A stretch of 40,032 nucleotides of DNA from contig NZ_JACBYB010000017.1 of NCBI RefSeq assembly GCF_013415365.1, forward strand, positions 1-40,032, written 5' to 3'. Shown here piece after piece: positions 7,646 to 16,637 of the stretch (the first letter of the stretch is position 1; every line of letters starts with the position of its first letter). The position numbers and the translations under genes are program-made. This stretch comes from Gemella sp. GL1 (GTDB taxonomy: Bacteria; Bacillota; Bacilli; Staphylococcales; Gemellaceae). The notes under the pieces were generated by a model. That model searched no databases. It was given only the letters and a program-made list of their open reading frames with translations, and had not been told where the DNA came from.

Positions 7646-10600
7646 ATGTTAAATAAAAGAATTTTTGTTGAGAAGAGAAAAGGTTTTGAAGTTGAATCAA
7701 ATTCACTAAAGAATGAACTTAATGAGTTTTTAGGTTTATCTATCAGTGATCTAAGATTGATAAATGTTTATGATGTTTTCAAGATTGATGAAAATCTATT
7801 GGCTAAGGCAGAAGAAGGGATTTTTGGAGAGATTGTTACAGATAATGTATATACAGAATTGGAAATAGGAGATTACCAAGTTTATGCAACTGAATTATTG
7901 CCTGGACAGTTTGATCAAAGAGCAGATGCAGCTAAGCAATGTTTCAATTTGCTAGATCCAGAGAATGATGCTAGTGTCAGATGTGGTCGAATCTTCTTAT
8001 GGAAGGGTGCGGATAAAGACCATGAAGTTGAGGCTATTAAGAAATATCTATTAAATCCAATAGAATCACGTGAGAAAGATTTAGATCTTTTCCAAGAGGA
8101 AGAAGATGTTATAGTAGAAAATCAAGTTATCCTAGTTGAAAATTTCAGATCTTTATCAAAAAAAGAATTAGTAGCTTTAGAAAAAGAATTAGGGCTTGCT
8201 ATGACAATAGAAGATATTTTGCACATACAAGACCACTTCAAGAAAATTGATAGAGATCCATCTTTAACAGAATTAAAAGTATTAGATACTTACTGGTCAG
8301 ACCACTGCCGTCACACTACCTTCTTAACAAAATTAGAAAATGTTTCTTTTGAAGAATCATTTATTTCAACAGCTTTAGAAAATACTTATAAACTTTATCA
8401 AAACTTACGTAAGGAAGTTGGTCGTGAGCAAAAACCAGAAAACCTAATGGATATGGCGACAATCGTTATGCGTCATCAGAGAAAAGAAGGATTACTTGAT
8501 GATGTAGAATTTTCGGAAGAAAATAATGCTTGTTCAGTATTTGTTGATGTTGACGTAAATGGACAAGATGAGAAATGGTTAGTTCAATTTAAGAATGAAA
8601 CTCACAATCACCCAACAGAAATTGAACCATTTGGTGGGGCAGCAACCTGCTTAGGTGGTGCAATCAGAGATCCACTATCAGGACGTTCTTATATCTACCA
8701 AGCAATGCGTATTACAGGAGCTGGTGATATTACTCAATCTTTAGATAAAACTCTAGCAGGAAAATTACCGCAACGTGTAATCTCTAAAACAGCAGCCAAT
8801 GGATATTCTTCTTATGGTAACCAAATCGGTCTGGCAACGACTTATGTAAAAGAAGTATTCCACCCAGGATATGTTGCTAAGCGTTTAGAAGTAGGTGCAG
8901 TAGTAGGTGCCAGTCCATATTCATCAATACGCCGAGAAAGTCCACAAGCTGGGGATATAATCTTGATGCTGGGAGGAAGAACTGGACGTGATGGAATTGG
9001 AGGAGCTACAGGTTCTTCTAAAACTCATGATAAAAAATCAGTAGAAGTAGCAGCCTCAGAAGTACAAAAAGGAAATGCACCAGAAGAGCGTAAGTTACAA
9101 AGATTATTCAGAAATGAAGAAGTAACTAAACTTATCAAAAAATCAAATGACTTTGGAGCGGGTGGAATTTCGGTAGCAATCGGAGAACTTGCTGATGGAG
9201 TACATATCTATCTAGATAGGGTACCTTTAAAATATAAGGGATTAACAGGAATGGAAATTGCCCTGTCAGAATCTCAAGAACGTATGTCAGTAGTAATCGA
9301 GGCTAAAGATTTAGAAAAATTTGAGAAATATTGTTATGAAGAAAATGTAGAAGTAACTTATGTTGCCGATGTAATAGAAGAAAAAAGAGTTTACATGACT
9401 TATAAAGATAAGGTTTTTGTAGACTTAGACCGTGAATTCTTAGATACAAATGGAGCAGTATCAAAAGCAGAAGTTAGGGTAACAAAACCAACTTTAGCTA
9501 ATCCATTTGAAGTAAAAGAAATATCTAATAAAAAAGAAGCCCTAATAAATACAGTTAAAGATTTAAACATTGCCAGCCAGCAAGGTTTGATTGAAATGTT
9601 TGACGCATCTATAGGGCAGACAACAGTGCTTATGCCATTTGGAGGTAAGTACCAATTAAGTCAGGCAGAATCTTCAGTACAAAAAATTTCTGTAAGAAAG
9701 GCAGATACTGATACAGTAACAATACTAGCCCACGGATTCAATCCCTATCTAGCAGAATGGTCACCATTCCATGGGGCTGCCTATGCTGTAGTAGAATCAC
9801 TAGCACGTCTAGTGGCAACAGGTGGAGCTTGGCGTAAAACTAAGTTTTCATTCCAAGAATACTTTGAAAGATTAGGAAAAGACAAGGAAAAATGGGGGGC
9901 ACCATTCGCAGCCCTATTAGGAGCTATCGAGGCTCAAAATGAATTTTCATTAGCAGCCATCGGAGGAAAAGACTCAATGTCAGGAACTTTTGAAGACTTG
10001 ACAGTACCTCCAACATTTATTTCATTCGCCCTAACAACAGGTAAGGTTCAAGGGGTCACATCTCCAGAATTTAAGAAAGAAAATTCTTATGTCTACCTAT
10101 TAGAGCATAAAGAAGAAGCGGACTTCAGGCCTAATTATGCTCAATTAAGAGAGAATTTTGATCTTATTGAAAAACTAAGAGAAGAAGGAAAATTATCAGC
10201 AATAGCCTCTGTAAGACAAGGAGGATTACTAGAAACATTTGCTACTATGTCATTTGGTAACAAGATAGGATTAGAAGTTACAAATAAAGAAGTTTTAGCA
10301 AAATTAAATAAACCATCCTACGGTTCTTTCCTAGTAGAAACAAGTGAAGAATTAGAAGATGAAAGATTGGTCTTAGTAGGTAAAACAGTAGCCGATAAGA
10401 TTATATTAGATGGGGAAGTAGTAGAATTAGATAGCTTAATCAAAGCTTGGCAAGAGCCATTGGAAAAAGTTTATCCATCAATCTACAAGCATGATGAAGA
10501 CTATGCTAAGTACAAACTAGAAGAATTGAATCAAGTTAAGAAAGAAATATATACAGGAGATGCTACTAATATTTCCTTAGGAGGGGCTAAACCTAAGGTT

Positions 10601-11383
10601 GTAATACCTGTATTCTACGGTACAAACTGTGAGTATGATATAGAGAATTCATTCACAAGAGCAGGAGCAGAGGTAGAAATTCTACCATTAGGAACTCTTA
10701 CAGCAGCCATGTTTACAGAGTCAATTGATAGGCTGGAAAAAGCAATAAAATCAGCACAAATCTTGGCTCTAGCAGGAGGATTTTCAGCGGGAGATGAGCC
10801 AGATGGTTCTGGTAAATACATAGCAGTCTTCCTACAAAATGAGAAAATCAAAAATGCAATTAAAGAATTAGTAGCTAGAGATGGACTAGTAATTGGTGTT
10901 TGTAACGGATTCCAAGCTCTTGTTAAAGCAGGATTATTACCTTATGGAGATTTTGATAAGGTAAATGAAACAAGTCCAACACTATTTAGAAATGATGTTA
11001 ACAGACATATATCTATTATAGTTCCAACAAAAGTTGTCGCAAACCACTCTCCTTGGTTAGCAGGATTAGAATTAGGTTCTATCCAAAATATAGCAATGTC
11101 ACACGGAGAAGGTTCATTCAAGATTTCAGAAGAGCAATTAAAAGAATTAGTAGCTAATGCTCAGGTAGCCACACAGTATGTAGACTTTGATGGTAATGCG
11201 ACAATGCACCCTAAATTTAATCCAAACGGTTCAAACTTCGCTATAGAAGGAATTACGAGTAAGGATGGGAAAATCCTAGGAAAAATGGGGCACTCAGAAA
11301 GATATACAAAAGATTTATACAAAAATATTCAAGGAGAAAAAGTTCAAGGTCTATTTGCTAATGGAGTTAAGTACTTTAAATAA
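7646..11383 (+). CDS. purL: Phosphoribosylformylglycinamidine synthase, single-chain PurL
   Basis: A long (~1245 residue) FGAM synthase that amidates FGAR with glutamine and ATP. The synthase part contains DTYWSDHCRHTTF near residue 215 and FKNETHNHPTEIEPFGGAAT. The C-terminal glutaminase domain has PVFYGTNCEYD, the nucleophile loop GVCNGFQAL and the His/Glu motif SHGEGSF. Synthetase and amidotransferase are thus fused, unlike the separate PurS-PurQ-PurL of Bacillus. The start at ATG 7646 is preferred over an in-frame ATG at 7625 because TAGGG at 7633-7637 is at a plausible distance and family members begin close to KRIFVEK. It overlaps or abuts purK. Confidence 0.95.
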   Translation: MLNKRIFVEKRKGFEVESNSLKNELNEFLGLSISDLRLINVYDVFKIDENLLAKAEEGIFGEIVTDNVYTELEIGDYQVYATELLPGQFDQRADAAKQCFNLLDPENDASVRCGRIFLWKGADKDHEVEAIKKYLLNPIESREKDLDLFQEEEDVIVENQVILVENFRSLSKKELVALEKELGLAMTIEDILHIQDHFKKIDRDPSLTELKVLDTYWSDHCRHTTFLTKLENVSFEESFISTALENTYKLYQNLRKEVGREQKPENLMDMATIVMRHQRKEGLLDDVEFSEENNACSVFVDVDVNGQDEKWLVQFKNETHNHPTEIEPFGGAATCLGGAIRDPLSGRSYIYQAMRITGAGDITQSLDKTLAGKLPQRVISKTAANGYSSYGNQIGLATTYVKEVFHPGYVAKRLEVGAVVGASPYSSIRRESPQAGDIILMLGGRTGRDGIGGATGSSKTHDKKSVEVAASEVQKGNAPEERKLQRLFRNEEVTKLIKKSNDFGAGGISVAIGELADGVHIYLDRVPLKYKGLTGMEIALSESQERMSVVIEAKDLEKFEKYCYEENVEVTYVADVIEEKRVYMTYKDKVFVDLDREFLDTNGAVSKAEVRVTKPTLANPFEVKEISNKKEALINTVKDLNIASQQGLIEMFDASIGQTTVLMPFGGKYQLSQAESSVQKISVRKADTDTVTILAHGFNPYLAEWSPFHGAAYAVVESLARLVATGGAWRKTKFSFQEYFERLGKDKEKWGAPFAALLGAIEAQNEFSLAAIGGKDSMSGTFEDLTVPPTFISFALTTGKVQGVTSPEFKKENSYVYLLEHKEEADFRPNYAQLRENFDLIEKLREEGKLSAIASVRQGGLLETFATMSFGNKIGLEVTNKEVLAKLNKPSYGSFLVETSEELEDERLVLVGKTVADKIILDGEVVELDSLIKAWQEPLEKVYPSIYKHDEDYAKYKLEELNQVKKEIYTGDATNISLGGAKPKVVIPVFYGTNCEYDIENSFTRAGAEVEILPLGTLTAAMFTESIDRLEKAIKSAQILALAGGFSAGDEPDGSGKYIAVFLQNEKIKNAIKELVARDGLVIGVCNGFQALVKAGLLPYGDFDKVNETSPTLFRNDVNRHISIIVPTKVVANHSPWLAGLELGSIQNIAMSHGEGSFKISEEQLKELVANAQVATQYVDFDGNATMHPKFNPNGSNFAIEGITSKDGKILGKMGHSERYTKDLYKNIQGEKVQGLFANGVKYFK

Positions 11384-11405
11384 GAACTTGGATAAGAGGA
11401 GGTCT

Positions 11406-11447
11406 GTGAAATCTAAAATTTTACTAGCTTATGCTGAAGAAGGTTAA
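11406..11447 (+). CDS. 13-codon leader-like ORF between purL and purC
   Basis: A GTG-started ORF encoding VKSKILLAYAEEG lies 3 bases after a strong GAGGAGG (11396-11402). Its first codons form one arm of a 10-bp perfect inverted repeat whose other arm lies just before purC. It may be a translated leader peptide that affects folding upstream of purC, or a remnant of a deleted gene. No family was recognised. The evidence is only the ribosome-binding site, position and the repeat. Confidence 0.35.
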   Translation: MKSKILLAYAEEG

Positions 11448-11476
11448 TCTTGCCAGTTATGAAAAGTTAGATTTCA
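11407..11476 (+). promoter_or_regulatory. Inverted repeat upstream of purC
   Basis: TGAAATCTAA (11407-11416) and TTAGATTTCA (11467-11476) are exact inverted copies separated by 50 bases. In RNA they would form a long-range stem enclosing most of the 13-codon ORF. No U-tract follows, so it is not a simple terminator. Confidence 0.5.
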
Positions 11477-11503
11477 TAGAAAATTAAAAAAAGGATGGAA
11501 AAT

Positions 11504-12223
11504 ATGCTAGTCAAAGGACAATTACTATACCAAGGAAAAGCGAAAGAAATATATGAAAGTAATAAAAAAAATCAAGTAATAATTTATTATAAAGATTCAG
11601 CAACAGCTTTTAATGGAGAAAAGAAAGATACTCTGGATAATAAAGGAATATACAACAATAAAATTTCTACTCTAATTTACAAGTATTTAATTAAAAATGG
11701 AGTAGAAACTCACCTAATAGAAAAACTTAGTGATAGAGAACAGTTATGTGAGAAAGTAGAAATTTTTCCCCTAGAGGTTATAGTTAGAAATAGGGCGACA
11801 GGTTCTTTTGTAAAAAGACTAGGGGCAGAAGAAGGTAAAATTTTTAAAGAAGCAGTATTTGAAACATCTTATAAAAATGATGATTTTGGGGATCCTTTAA
11901 TAAATACAGATCATGCAGTAGCCCTAGAATTAGCAAGTAGAGTGGAACTTGCTGAAATTAAGAAAAAAGCCTTAAATATAAACAACTTATTAAAGGATTT
12001 ATTTGATAAATTAGGATTCATCTTGGTGGACTTTAAAATTGAATTTGGTAAAACTAGTGATGGAAGAATAGTTTTAGCAGATGAAATTAGCCCAGATTCA
12101 GTGAGACTTTGGGAAAAAGATACACTAGAAAAATTTGATAAAGATAGATTCCGTCAAGACTTAGGTAATGTAATGGAAGCATATAAAGAAGTATTAAGAA
12201 GATTAGAAAAATTAGGAGAATAG
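11504..12223 (+). CDS. purC: SAICAR synthetase PurC
   Basis: A 239-residue phosphoribosylaminoimidazole-succinocarboxamide synthase, which joins CAIR and aspartate with ATP. Family motifs are GKAKEIYES near the N-terminus, [32 protein letters not shown] and a C-terminal [17 protein letters not shown] place the start at ATG 11504, where AAGGA at 11491-11495 is well spaced. The upstream in-frame ATG at 11495 overlaps that ribosome-binding site. The gene is 121 bp after purL, the only sizeable gap in the operon, and ends 2 bp before purF. Confidence 0.95.
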   Translation: MLVKGQLLYQGKAKEIYESNKKNQVIIYYKDSATAFNGEKKDTLDNKGIYNNKISTLIYKYLIKNGVETHLIEKLSDREQLCEKVEIFPLEVIVRNRATGSFVKRLGAEEGKIFKEAVFETSYKNDDFGDPLINTDHAVALELASRVELAEIKKKALNINNLLKDLFDKLGFILVDFKIEFGKTSDGRIVLADEISPDSVRLWEKDTLEKFDKDRFRQDLGNVMEAYKEVLRRLEKLGE

Positions 12224-12225
12224 TA

Positions 12226-13704
12226 ATGAGATCATTAAACGAAGAATGTGGAGTATTTGGTATAGTTAATCACCCTGATGCAAGTAACTTAACTTACTTT
12301 GGTCTGCACAGTTTGCAACACCGAGGACAAGAGGGAGCAGGGATTGTAGCAACAGATGGTGAAAAATTAAGAGGATATAGGGACTTAGGATTACTTTCAG
12401 AAGTATTCGCAGACAAGGAAAAATTAGTCAACTTAAAAGGTGATTCAGCAGTTGGACACGTTAGATATGCGACATCAGGAAGTAATTCTATTCAAAACAT
12501 TCAACCCTTCCTATTCAATTTCTATGATATGAGTGTAGGTTTGTGTCACAATGGAAACCTAATTAACGCTAAAACATTAAGAAGAAAATTAGAAGAAGAT
12601 GGAGCAATCTTCCACTCATCATCTGATACAGAAGTATTAGTACATTTAATTAGAAGAAGTAAGGAGGAAACTTTTAAGGACAAGTTAAAAGATGCCCTTC
12701 TTCAAGTTAAGGGAGGATTCACTTATCTAGTTTTAATAAAAGATACCCTATATGGTGCAGTAGACCCTAATGGATTAAGACCACTTGTTTTAGGTAAAAC
12801 TAAAACAGGAGCCTATATTGTAGCATCAGAAACATGTGCTATCGATGTAGTGGGAGGGGAATTTGTCCGTAATATTGAAGCAGGAGAATTAGTAATTATT
12901 ACTAAAGATGGATATACTATTGAGAAATATACGGAAGATACTTTAGTGTCTATAGCAGCTATGGAATATGTTTACTTTTCAAGACCAGATTCAGATATAG
13001 CAGGAATCAACGTTCACACTGCAAGAAAGAATACAGGAAAGATCTTAGCCAAAGAGCAACCTGCACCTAATGCAGATATAGTTATTGGAGTTCCTAACTC
13101 ATCATTATCAGCGGCATCGGGTTATGCAGAAGCAGCAGGATTACCTTATGAAATGGGTCTAGTTAAGAACCAATACGTTGCCCGTACTTTCATTCAGCCA
13201 ACTCAAGAATTACGTGAGCAAGGTGTTCGTATGAAATTATCTGCCGTTAAGGGTGTAGTTGCTGGTAAATCAGTAGTAATGGTAGATGACTCTATAGTAA
13301 GGGGAACTACGTCAGCAAGGATAGTTACACTATTAAAAGAGGCAGGAGCAAAAGAAGTTCACGTACGTATAGCGTCGCCAAGACTTATGTTCCCATCATT
13401 CTATGGAATTGATATTTCAACAACAAAAGAACTGATTGCAGCTAATAAAACAATAGAAGAGATTCGTGAATATATCAATGCAGACTCACTAGGATTTTTA
13501 AGTGAAGAAGGATTAATCGAAGGTATTGGTCTAAACTATGATGTTCCTTATAAAGGATTATGTATGGAATGTTTCAATGGAGATTATTCAGCAGGTTTAT
13601 ATGACTATGCAGATGAATATTTAGACAACCTAACAGATATTCAAAAAGAATATTTGGCAAATAACAAGAGATATTTTGATGATATCGTAAAAGGAGAAAA
13701 TTAA
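12226..13704 (+). CDS. purF: Amidophosphoribosyltransferase PurF
   Basis: Glutamine PRPP amidotransferase of 492 residues, the first committed step of purine synthesis. A short propeptide MRSLNEE precedes the would-be N-terminal nucleophile Cys8 (ECGVFG). The PRPP-binding motif is [13 protein letters not shown] near residue 348. Compared with my recollection of the Bacillus subtilis enzyme, cysteines that hold its 4Fe-4S cluster are altered: [13 protein letters not shown] and MFPSFYGID lack the expected Cys, while [11 protein letters not shown] retains two. The cluster is therefore probably absent. The last base overlaps the purM start. Confidence 0.95.
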   Translation: MRSLNEECGVFGIVNHPDASNLTYFGLHSLQHRGQEGAGIVATDGEKLRGYRDLGLLSEVFADKEKLVNLKGDSAVGHVRYATSGSNSIQNIQPFLFNFYDMSVGLCHNGNLINAKTLRRKLEEDGAIFHSSSDTEVLVHLIRRSKEETFKDKLKDALLQVKGGFTYLVLIKDTLYGAVDPNGLRPLVLGKTKTGAYIVASETCAIDVVGGEFVRNIEAGELVIITKDGYTIEKYTEDTLVSIAAMEYVYFSRPDSDIAGINVHTARKNTGKILAKEQPAPNADIVIGVPNSSLSAASGYAEAAGLPYEMGLVKNQYVARTFIQPTQELREQGVRMKLSAVKGVVAGKSVVMVDDSIVRGTTSARIVTLLKEAGAKEVHVRIASPRLMFPSFYGIDISTTKELIAANKTIEEIREYINADSLGFLSEEGLIEGIGLNYDVPYKGLCMECFNGDYSAGLYDYADEYLDNLTDIQKEYLANNKRYFDDIVKGEN

Positions 13705-14732
13705 TGGCAAGTGAACGTTATGCAAAGTCGGGGGTAAGTCTTACAGCTGGTTATGATTCAGTAGAAAGAATAAAAAAACACATAGAAAGAACTAAAAATA
13801 AGGGAGCAGTAGATTTATTCGGTTCTTTTGGAGGGGTATTTGATTTAACAAAATACGGTTATAGCTCTCCAGTTCTTGTATCAGGAACTGATGGTGTAGG
13901 GACTAAATTAATGCTTGCCTTTATGGCTGATAAGCATGACACCATAGGACAAGATGCAGTTGCCATGTGTGTTAATGATATTATTGTACAAGGAGCAGAC
14001 CCCTTATTCTTCTTAGATTATATTGCTTGCGGGAAAAACTATCCAGAAAAAATTGAACAAATTGTTTCTGGTGTAGCTGATGGATGTGAAAAATCAGAAG
14101 CGGCACTTATAGGTGGAGAAACAGCAGAAATGCCAGATATGTACTCTAAAGAGGATTATGATATTGCAGGATTTGCTGTTGGTGCCTGCAACAAGGAAGA
14201 TTTGATTGATGGTTCACAAGTTAAACCAGGTCAAAGAATTATAGGTTTAGCCTCATCAGGTTTTCACTCAAATGGTTATTCATTAGTGCGTTCAGTATTA
14301 TTTAAAGAAAATAAGTTAGATATTAATGAAACTTATGGTTTAAGTGATACATTAGGAAACTTACTATTGGAACCTACAAAAATTTATGTAAAAACAGTTA
14401 AGGAAATTAAGAAACAAGTTAAGATAAAAGGAATGGCTCATATTACTGGAGGAGGATTCCACGAGAACTTACCAAGAACGCTAGCTACTTATGGTGCTGA
14501 ATTAGATGTAACAAATGTGAAAGTACCTGAAATTATTGATTTTGTATTAGAAAAAGGAAATATTGATAGGGCAGAAGCTTACAATATCTTCAACATGGGA
14601 ATAGGTTACGCAATCATCGTTGATGAAGTCGATGCAGCAAAAGTTATTGAGATTGCAGAGGCAAATGGAGAAGTGGCCTATGATTTAGGTAAAGTTGTAG
14701 AGAAAGCAGGGGTTGAAATACATGGTATCTAA
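13704..14732 (+). CDS. purM: Phosphoribosylformylglycinamidine cyclo-ligase PurM
   Basis: AIR synthetase of 342 residues, which closes the imidazole ring of FGAM. The opening YAKSGVSLTAGYDSVERIK, SGTDGVGTKLMLAF near residue 60 and GGETAEMPDMY near 139 are diagnostic, with GLASSGFHSNGYSLVR and ITGGGFHENLPR in the second half. Its ATG overlaps the purF stop codon (TAATG), and AAAGGAG lies within the end of purF. purN starts inside its last codons. Confidence 0.97.
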   Translation: MASERYAKSGVSLTAGYDSVERIKKHIERTKNKGAVDLFGSFGGVFDLTKYGYSSPVLVSGTDGVGTKLMLAFMADKHDTIGQDAVAMCVNDIIVQGADPLFFLDYIACGKNYPEKIEQIVSGVADGCEKSEAALIGGETAEMPDMYSKEDYDIAGFAVGACNKEDLIDGSQVKPGQRIIGLASSGFHSNGYSLVRSVLFKENKLDINETYGLSDTLGNLLLEPTKIYVKTVKEIKKQVKIKGMAHITGGGFHENLPRTLATYGAELDVTNVKVPEIIDFVLEKGNIDRAEAYNIFNMGIGYAIIVDEVDAAKVIEIAEANGEVAYDLGKVVEKAGVEIHGI

Positions 14733-15294
14733 GATAGCAGTATTCGCCTCTGGATCAGGCTCTAATTTTGAAGCAATTGCCCAAGCTGTACAAGATGGTC
14801 GCATTCAAAATGCTGAGATAAGCCTATTAGTGACAGATAAAGATCAAGTCTACGCCCTAGAAAGAGCAAAAAAATTTGATATAGAAACAAAAACCTTTCT
14901 TTTAAAAAACTTTGAAGATAAGATAGCCTATGAAAAAGCAATACTAGAAGTCTTATCTGAAAAAGAAATAGATTTTATAGTACTAGCTGGATATATGAAA
15001 CTGATAGGAGAAAGCCTGCTATCAGAGTATGAAGGAAGAATGATAAATATACATCCTTCAATATTACCAGCCTTTAAAGGAAAAGACGCTATAGCTATGG
15101 CCTTAGAATACGGAGTTAGATATACAGGAGTAAGTATTCACTGGGTAGACTCTGGTATGGATACAGGAAAAATTATTGAGCAAGATGTAGTAAGAGTTGA
15201 TAAAGACGACACTTACCAGACACTTGCAGAAAAAATACATAAGGTAGAACATGTCCTATATCCAAAAGTGATAAATGAAATACTTAATAAATAA
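14722..15294 (+). CDS. purN: Phosphoribosylglycinamide formyltransferase PurN
   Basis: A 190-residue GAR transformylase using 10-formyl-THF. FASGSGSNFEAI is the phosphate-binding loop. MINIHPSILPAFKG holds the catalytic Asn and His, and GVSIHWVDSGMDTGKII the catalytic Asp. The start at ATG 14722 fits AGGGG at 14707-14711; a TTG at 14713 is in frame but lacks better signals. It overlaps purM by 11 bp and is the last gene before a terminator. purH, purD and purB are not in this window. Confidence 0.95.
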   Translation: MVSKIAVFASGSGSNFEAIAQAVQDGRIQNAEISLLVTDKDQVYALERAKKFDIETKTFLLKNFEDKIAYEKAILEVLSEKEIDFIVLAGYMKLIGESLLSEYEGRMINIHPSILPAFKGKDAIAMALEYGVRYTGVSIHWVDSGMDTGKIIEQDVVRVDKDDTYQTLAEKIHKVEHVLYPKVINEILNK

Positions 15295-15327
15295 AGGAGG
15301 ATGATTTAATCATCTTCCTTTTTATTA
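15294..15327 (+). terminator. Terminator of purine operon
   Basis: AAGGAGGATGATT pairs with AATCATCTTCCTT (one G-T wobble) and is followed by TTTTATT. It starts on the purN stop codon. Confidence 0.85.
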
Positions 15328-15336
15328 TTAAAGGTA

Positions 15337-15368
15337 TTGACAAGAATGTTCGGGGGGGGGGGTATAAT
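15337..15368 (+). promoter_or_regulatory. Promoter with 11-G tract spacer (probable phase-variable)
   Basis: A consensus TTGACA (15337-15342) and a consensus TATAAT (15363-15368) are separated by 20 bp, 11 of which are an uninterrupted G run (15352-15362). Losing three G would restore the ideal 17-bp spacing. Slipped-strand errors in the tract would therefore tune or switch transcription of the surface protein that follows. Confidence 0.75.
15352..15362 (+). repeat. Homopolymeric G11 tract
   Basis: Eleven consecutive G in an otherwise strongly AT-rich intergenic region, placed directly before the -10 hexamer. It is the only G run of this length in the window. The true length may differ between cells and between reads. 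Confidence 0.9.
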
Positions 15369-15433
15369 ATTGGTGGGTAAATATAAAGTTTTAAGCTATT
15401 TAATCCAAAAATAAGGAAAAAGGAGATATTTTT

Positions 15434-16549
15434 ATGTTTAAAAATAAAAAAAATATGGAAAAACAAAGTTTTTCAATTAAGAAATATTCATTCGGAGTAA
15501 CTTCAACATTAGTAGGTTTATTATTAGTAGGAGCTAATGCTCAGGCAGAAGAAGTTAAGCCTGAAACAGTAGCAAAAGCTACAAGTAGCCAAGCAAGTAG
15601 TACTGCTCCAGTTACGACAAAAGTAGAAAAAGAAACAAGTACAGCACCTGTAACAACAAAATCTACGGTAACAACAAGTACAGCACCAGTTACGACAAAA
15701 GCAGAAAAAGCAACAAGCACAGCACCAGCTACAACAAAAGTAGAACCTGTAACAACGAAAGCTGCAGTTGCAACTACAGTAGCTACTACTGAGGCTCCCA
15801 AAACTACAGTTACAACAAAAGAGCAAGTAAAATCTACAACAAGCTCTGCAGCAAAAACAGAAACTCCAAAAGTTGAAGTTAAGAAAGAACAAACACCTAA
15901 AACTGAAGTTAAAAAAGGAGTAGTAAAAGCAGATTATGTAGCTGGAGAATATGGTGGACCAGACTTTGTATTAAATTCTGATATGACTTTAACATATGGA
16001 GAATACAAATTTCAATTAGAAAAAAGAATAGTTGATGGTTATGTAGTTGTAAATATAAAAAATGCCCCAACTCCAGAAATGGGATCCCCTATATTTATTA
16101 TTCCAGCAGGAAAAGAATTATATTCAGGATATAGAGTACTAGGAAATCCAGAAGATAATGATTTAACAAAAGATAGGATATTAATTATAGGTAATGCAAA
16201 CACTGCTCACGTTTATACATTAACAAAAGCAGCTCAAGAAGAAATGCCGGTAGCAAACAAAAATATGACTGTAGATAAAAAAGCAACTACTGATAAAAAC
16301 CTAGCTAAAGCAGTAGAAACAAATACAAGTTCAAAAATAAAAGTAGCAGAAGGACAAAAATCAACAAAAACTACAAATACAAATAAAAAAGTAGTTGATA
16401 ATAAAAACCTAGCTAAAACAAAAGTAGAATCAGCTAAAAAAGTTTTACCAAAAACACAAGCAGAAAAATCAAATACAGCCCTACCAGCAGGATTAGCTTT
16501 AGTATTAGCAGCAGCAGGACTAATGACAATCAAAGCACGTAAAAATTAA
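15434..16549 (+). CDS. YSIRK-type cell-wall-anchored surface protein with LPKTQ sorting motif
   Basis: A 371-residue secreted protein. The N-terminus has a YSIRK/GS-like signal peptide (FSIKKYSFGVTSTLVG, cleavage probably after NAQA). Residues ~45-160 are a low-complexity Ala/Thr/Val/Lys stalk with imperfect repeats around STAPVTTK. Residues ~165-265 (DYVAGEYGGPDFVLN to AHVYTLTKAA) look folded, but I recognise no family. Two DKNLAK-type repeats follow. The C-terminus is LPKTQ, a hydrophobic stretch and KARKN: a sortase signal layout with Gln in place of the usual Gly. AAGGAG at 15419-15424 precedes the ATG. Function is unknown; adhesin or wall-decorating protein is plausible. Transcription is probably controlled by the G11 promoter. 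Confidence 0.82.
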   Translation: MFKNKKNMEKQSFSIKKYSFGVTSTLVGLLLVGANAQAEEVKPETVAKATSSQASSTAPVTTKVEKETSTAPVTTKSTVTTSTAPVTTKAEKATSTAPATTKVEPVTTKAAVATTVATTEAPKTTVTTKEQVKSTTSSAAKTETPKVEVKKEQTPKTEVKKGVVKADYVAGEYGGPDFVLNSDMTLTYGEYKFQLEKRIVDGYVVVNIKNAPTPEMGSPIFIIPAGKELYSGYRVLGNPEDNDLTKDRILIIGNANTAHVYTLTKAAQEEMPVANKNMTVDKKATTDKNLAKAVETNTSSKIKVAEGQKSTKTTNTNKKVVDNKNLAKTKVESAKKVLPKTQAEKSNTALPAGLALVLAAAGLMTIKARKN

Positions 16550-16564
16550 TAAGGTTTTAAAATT

Positions 16565-16602
16565 CAAAAAAGATACTAGAAAATTTTCTAGTATCTTTTT
16601 TA
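16565..16602. terminator. Bidirectional terminator between surface-protein gene and zupT-like gene
   Basis: AGATACTAGAAAA and TTTTCTAGTATCT form a perfect 13-bp stem. It has a T run on the right and an A run on the left, so it can serve both convergent genes. Confidence 0.9.
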
Positions 16603-16637
16603 TTGAATAATCAAAAAGATTTCTTTAGAAGGACTTA

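Noticed and set aside
15524-15892. Cys/Phe-rich minus-strand open frames opposite the surface-protein stalk
   Set aside because: Composition is explained by the reverse complement of Thr/Ala-rich codons, and no ribosome-binding site was seen.
16265-16440. Repeated DKNLAK segments as a tandem domain repeat
   Set aside because: Only two short copies with different surroundings, insufficient to call a repeat domain.
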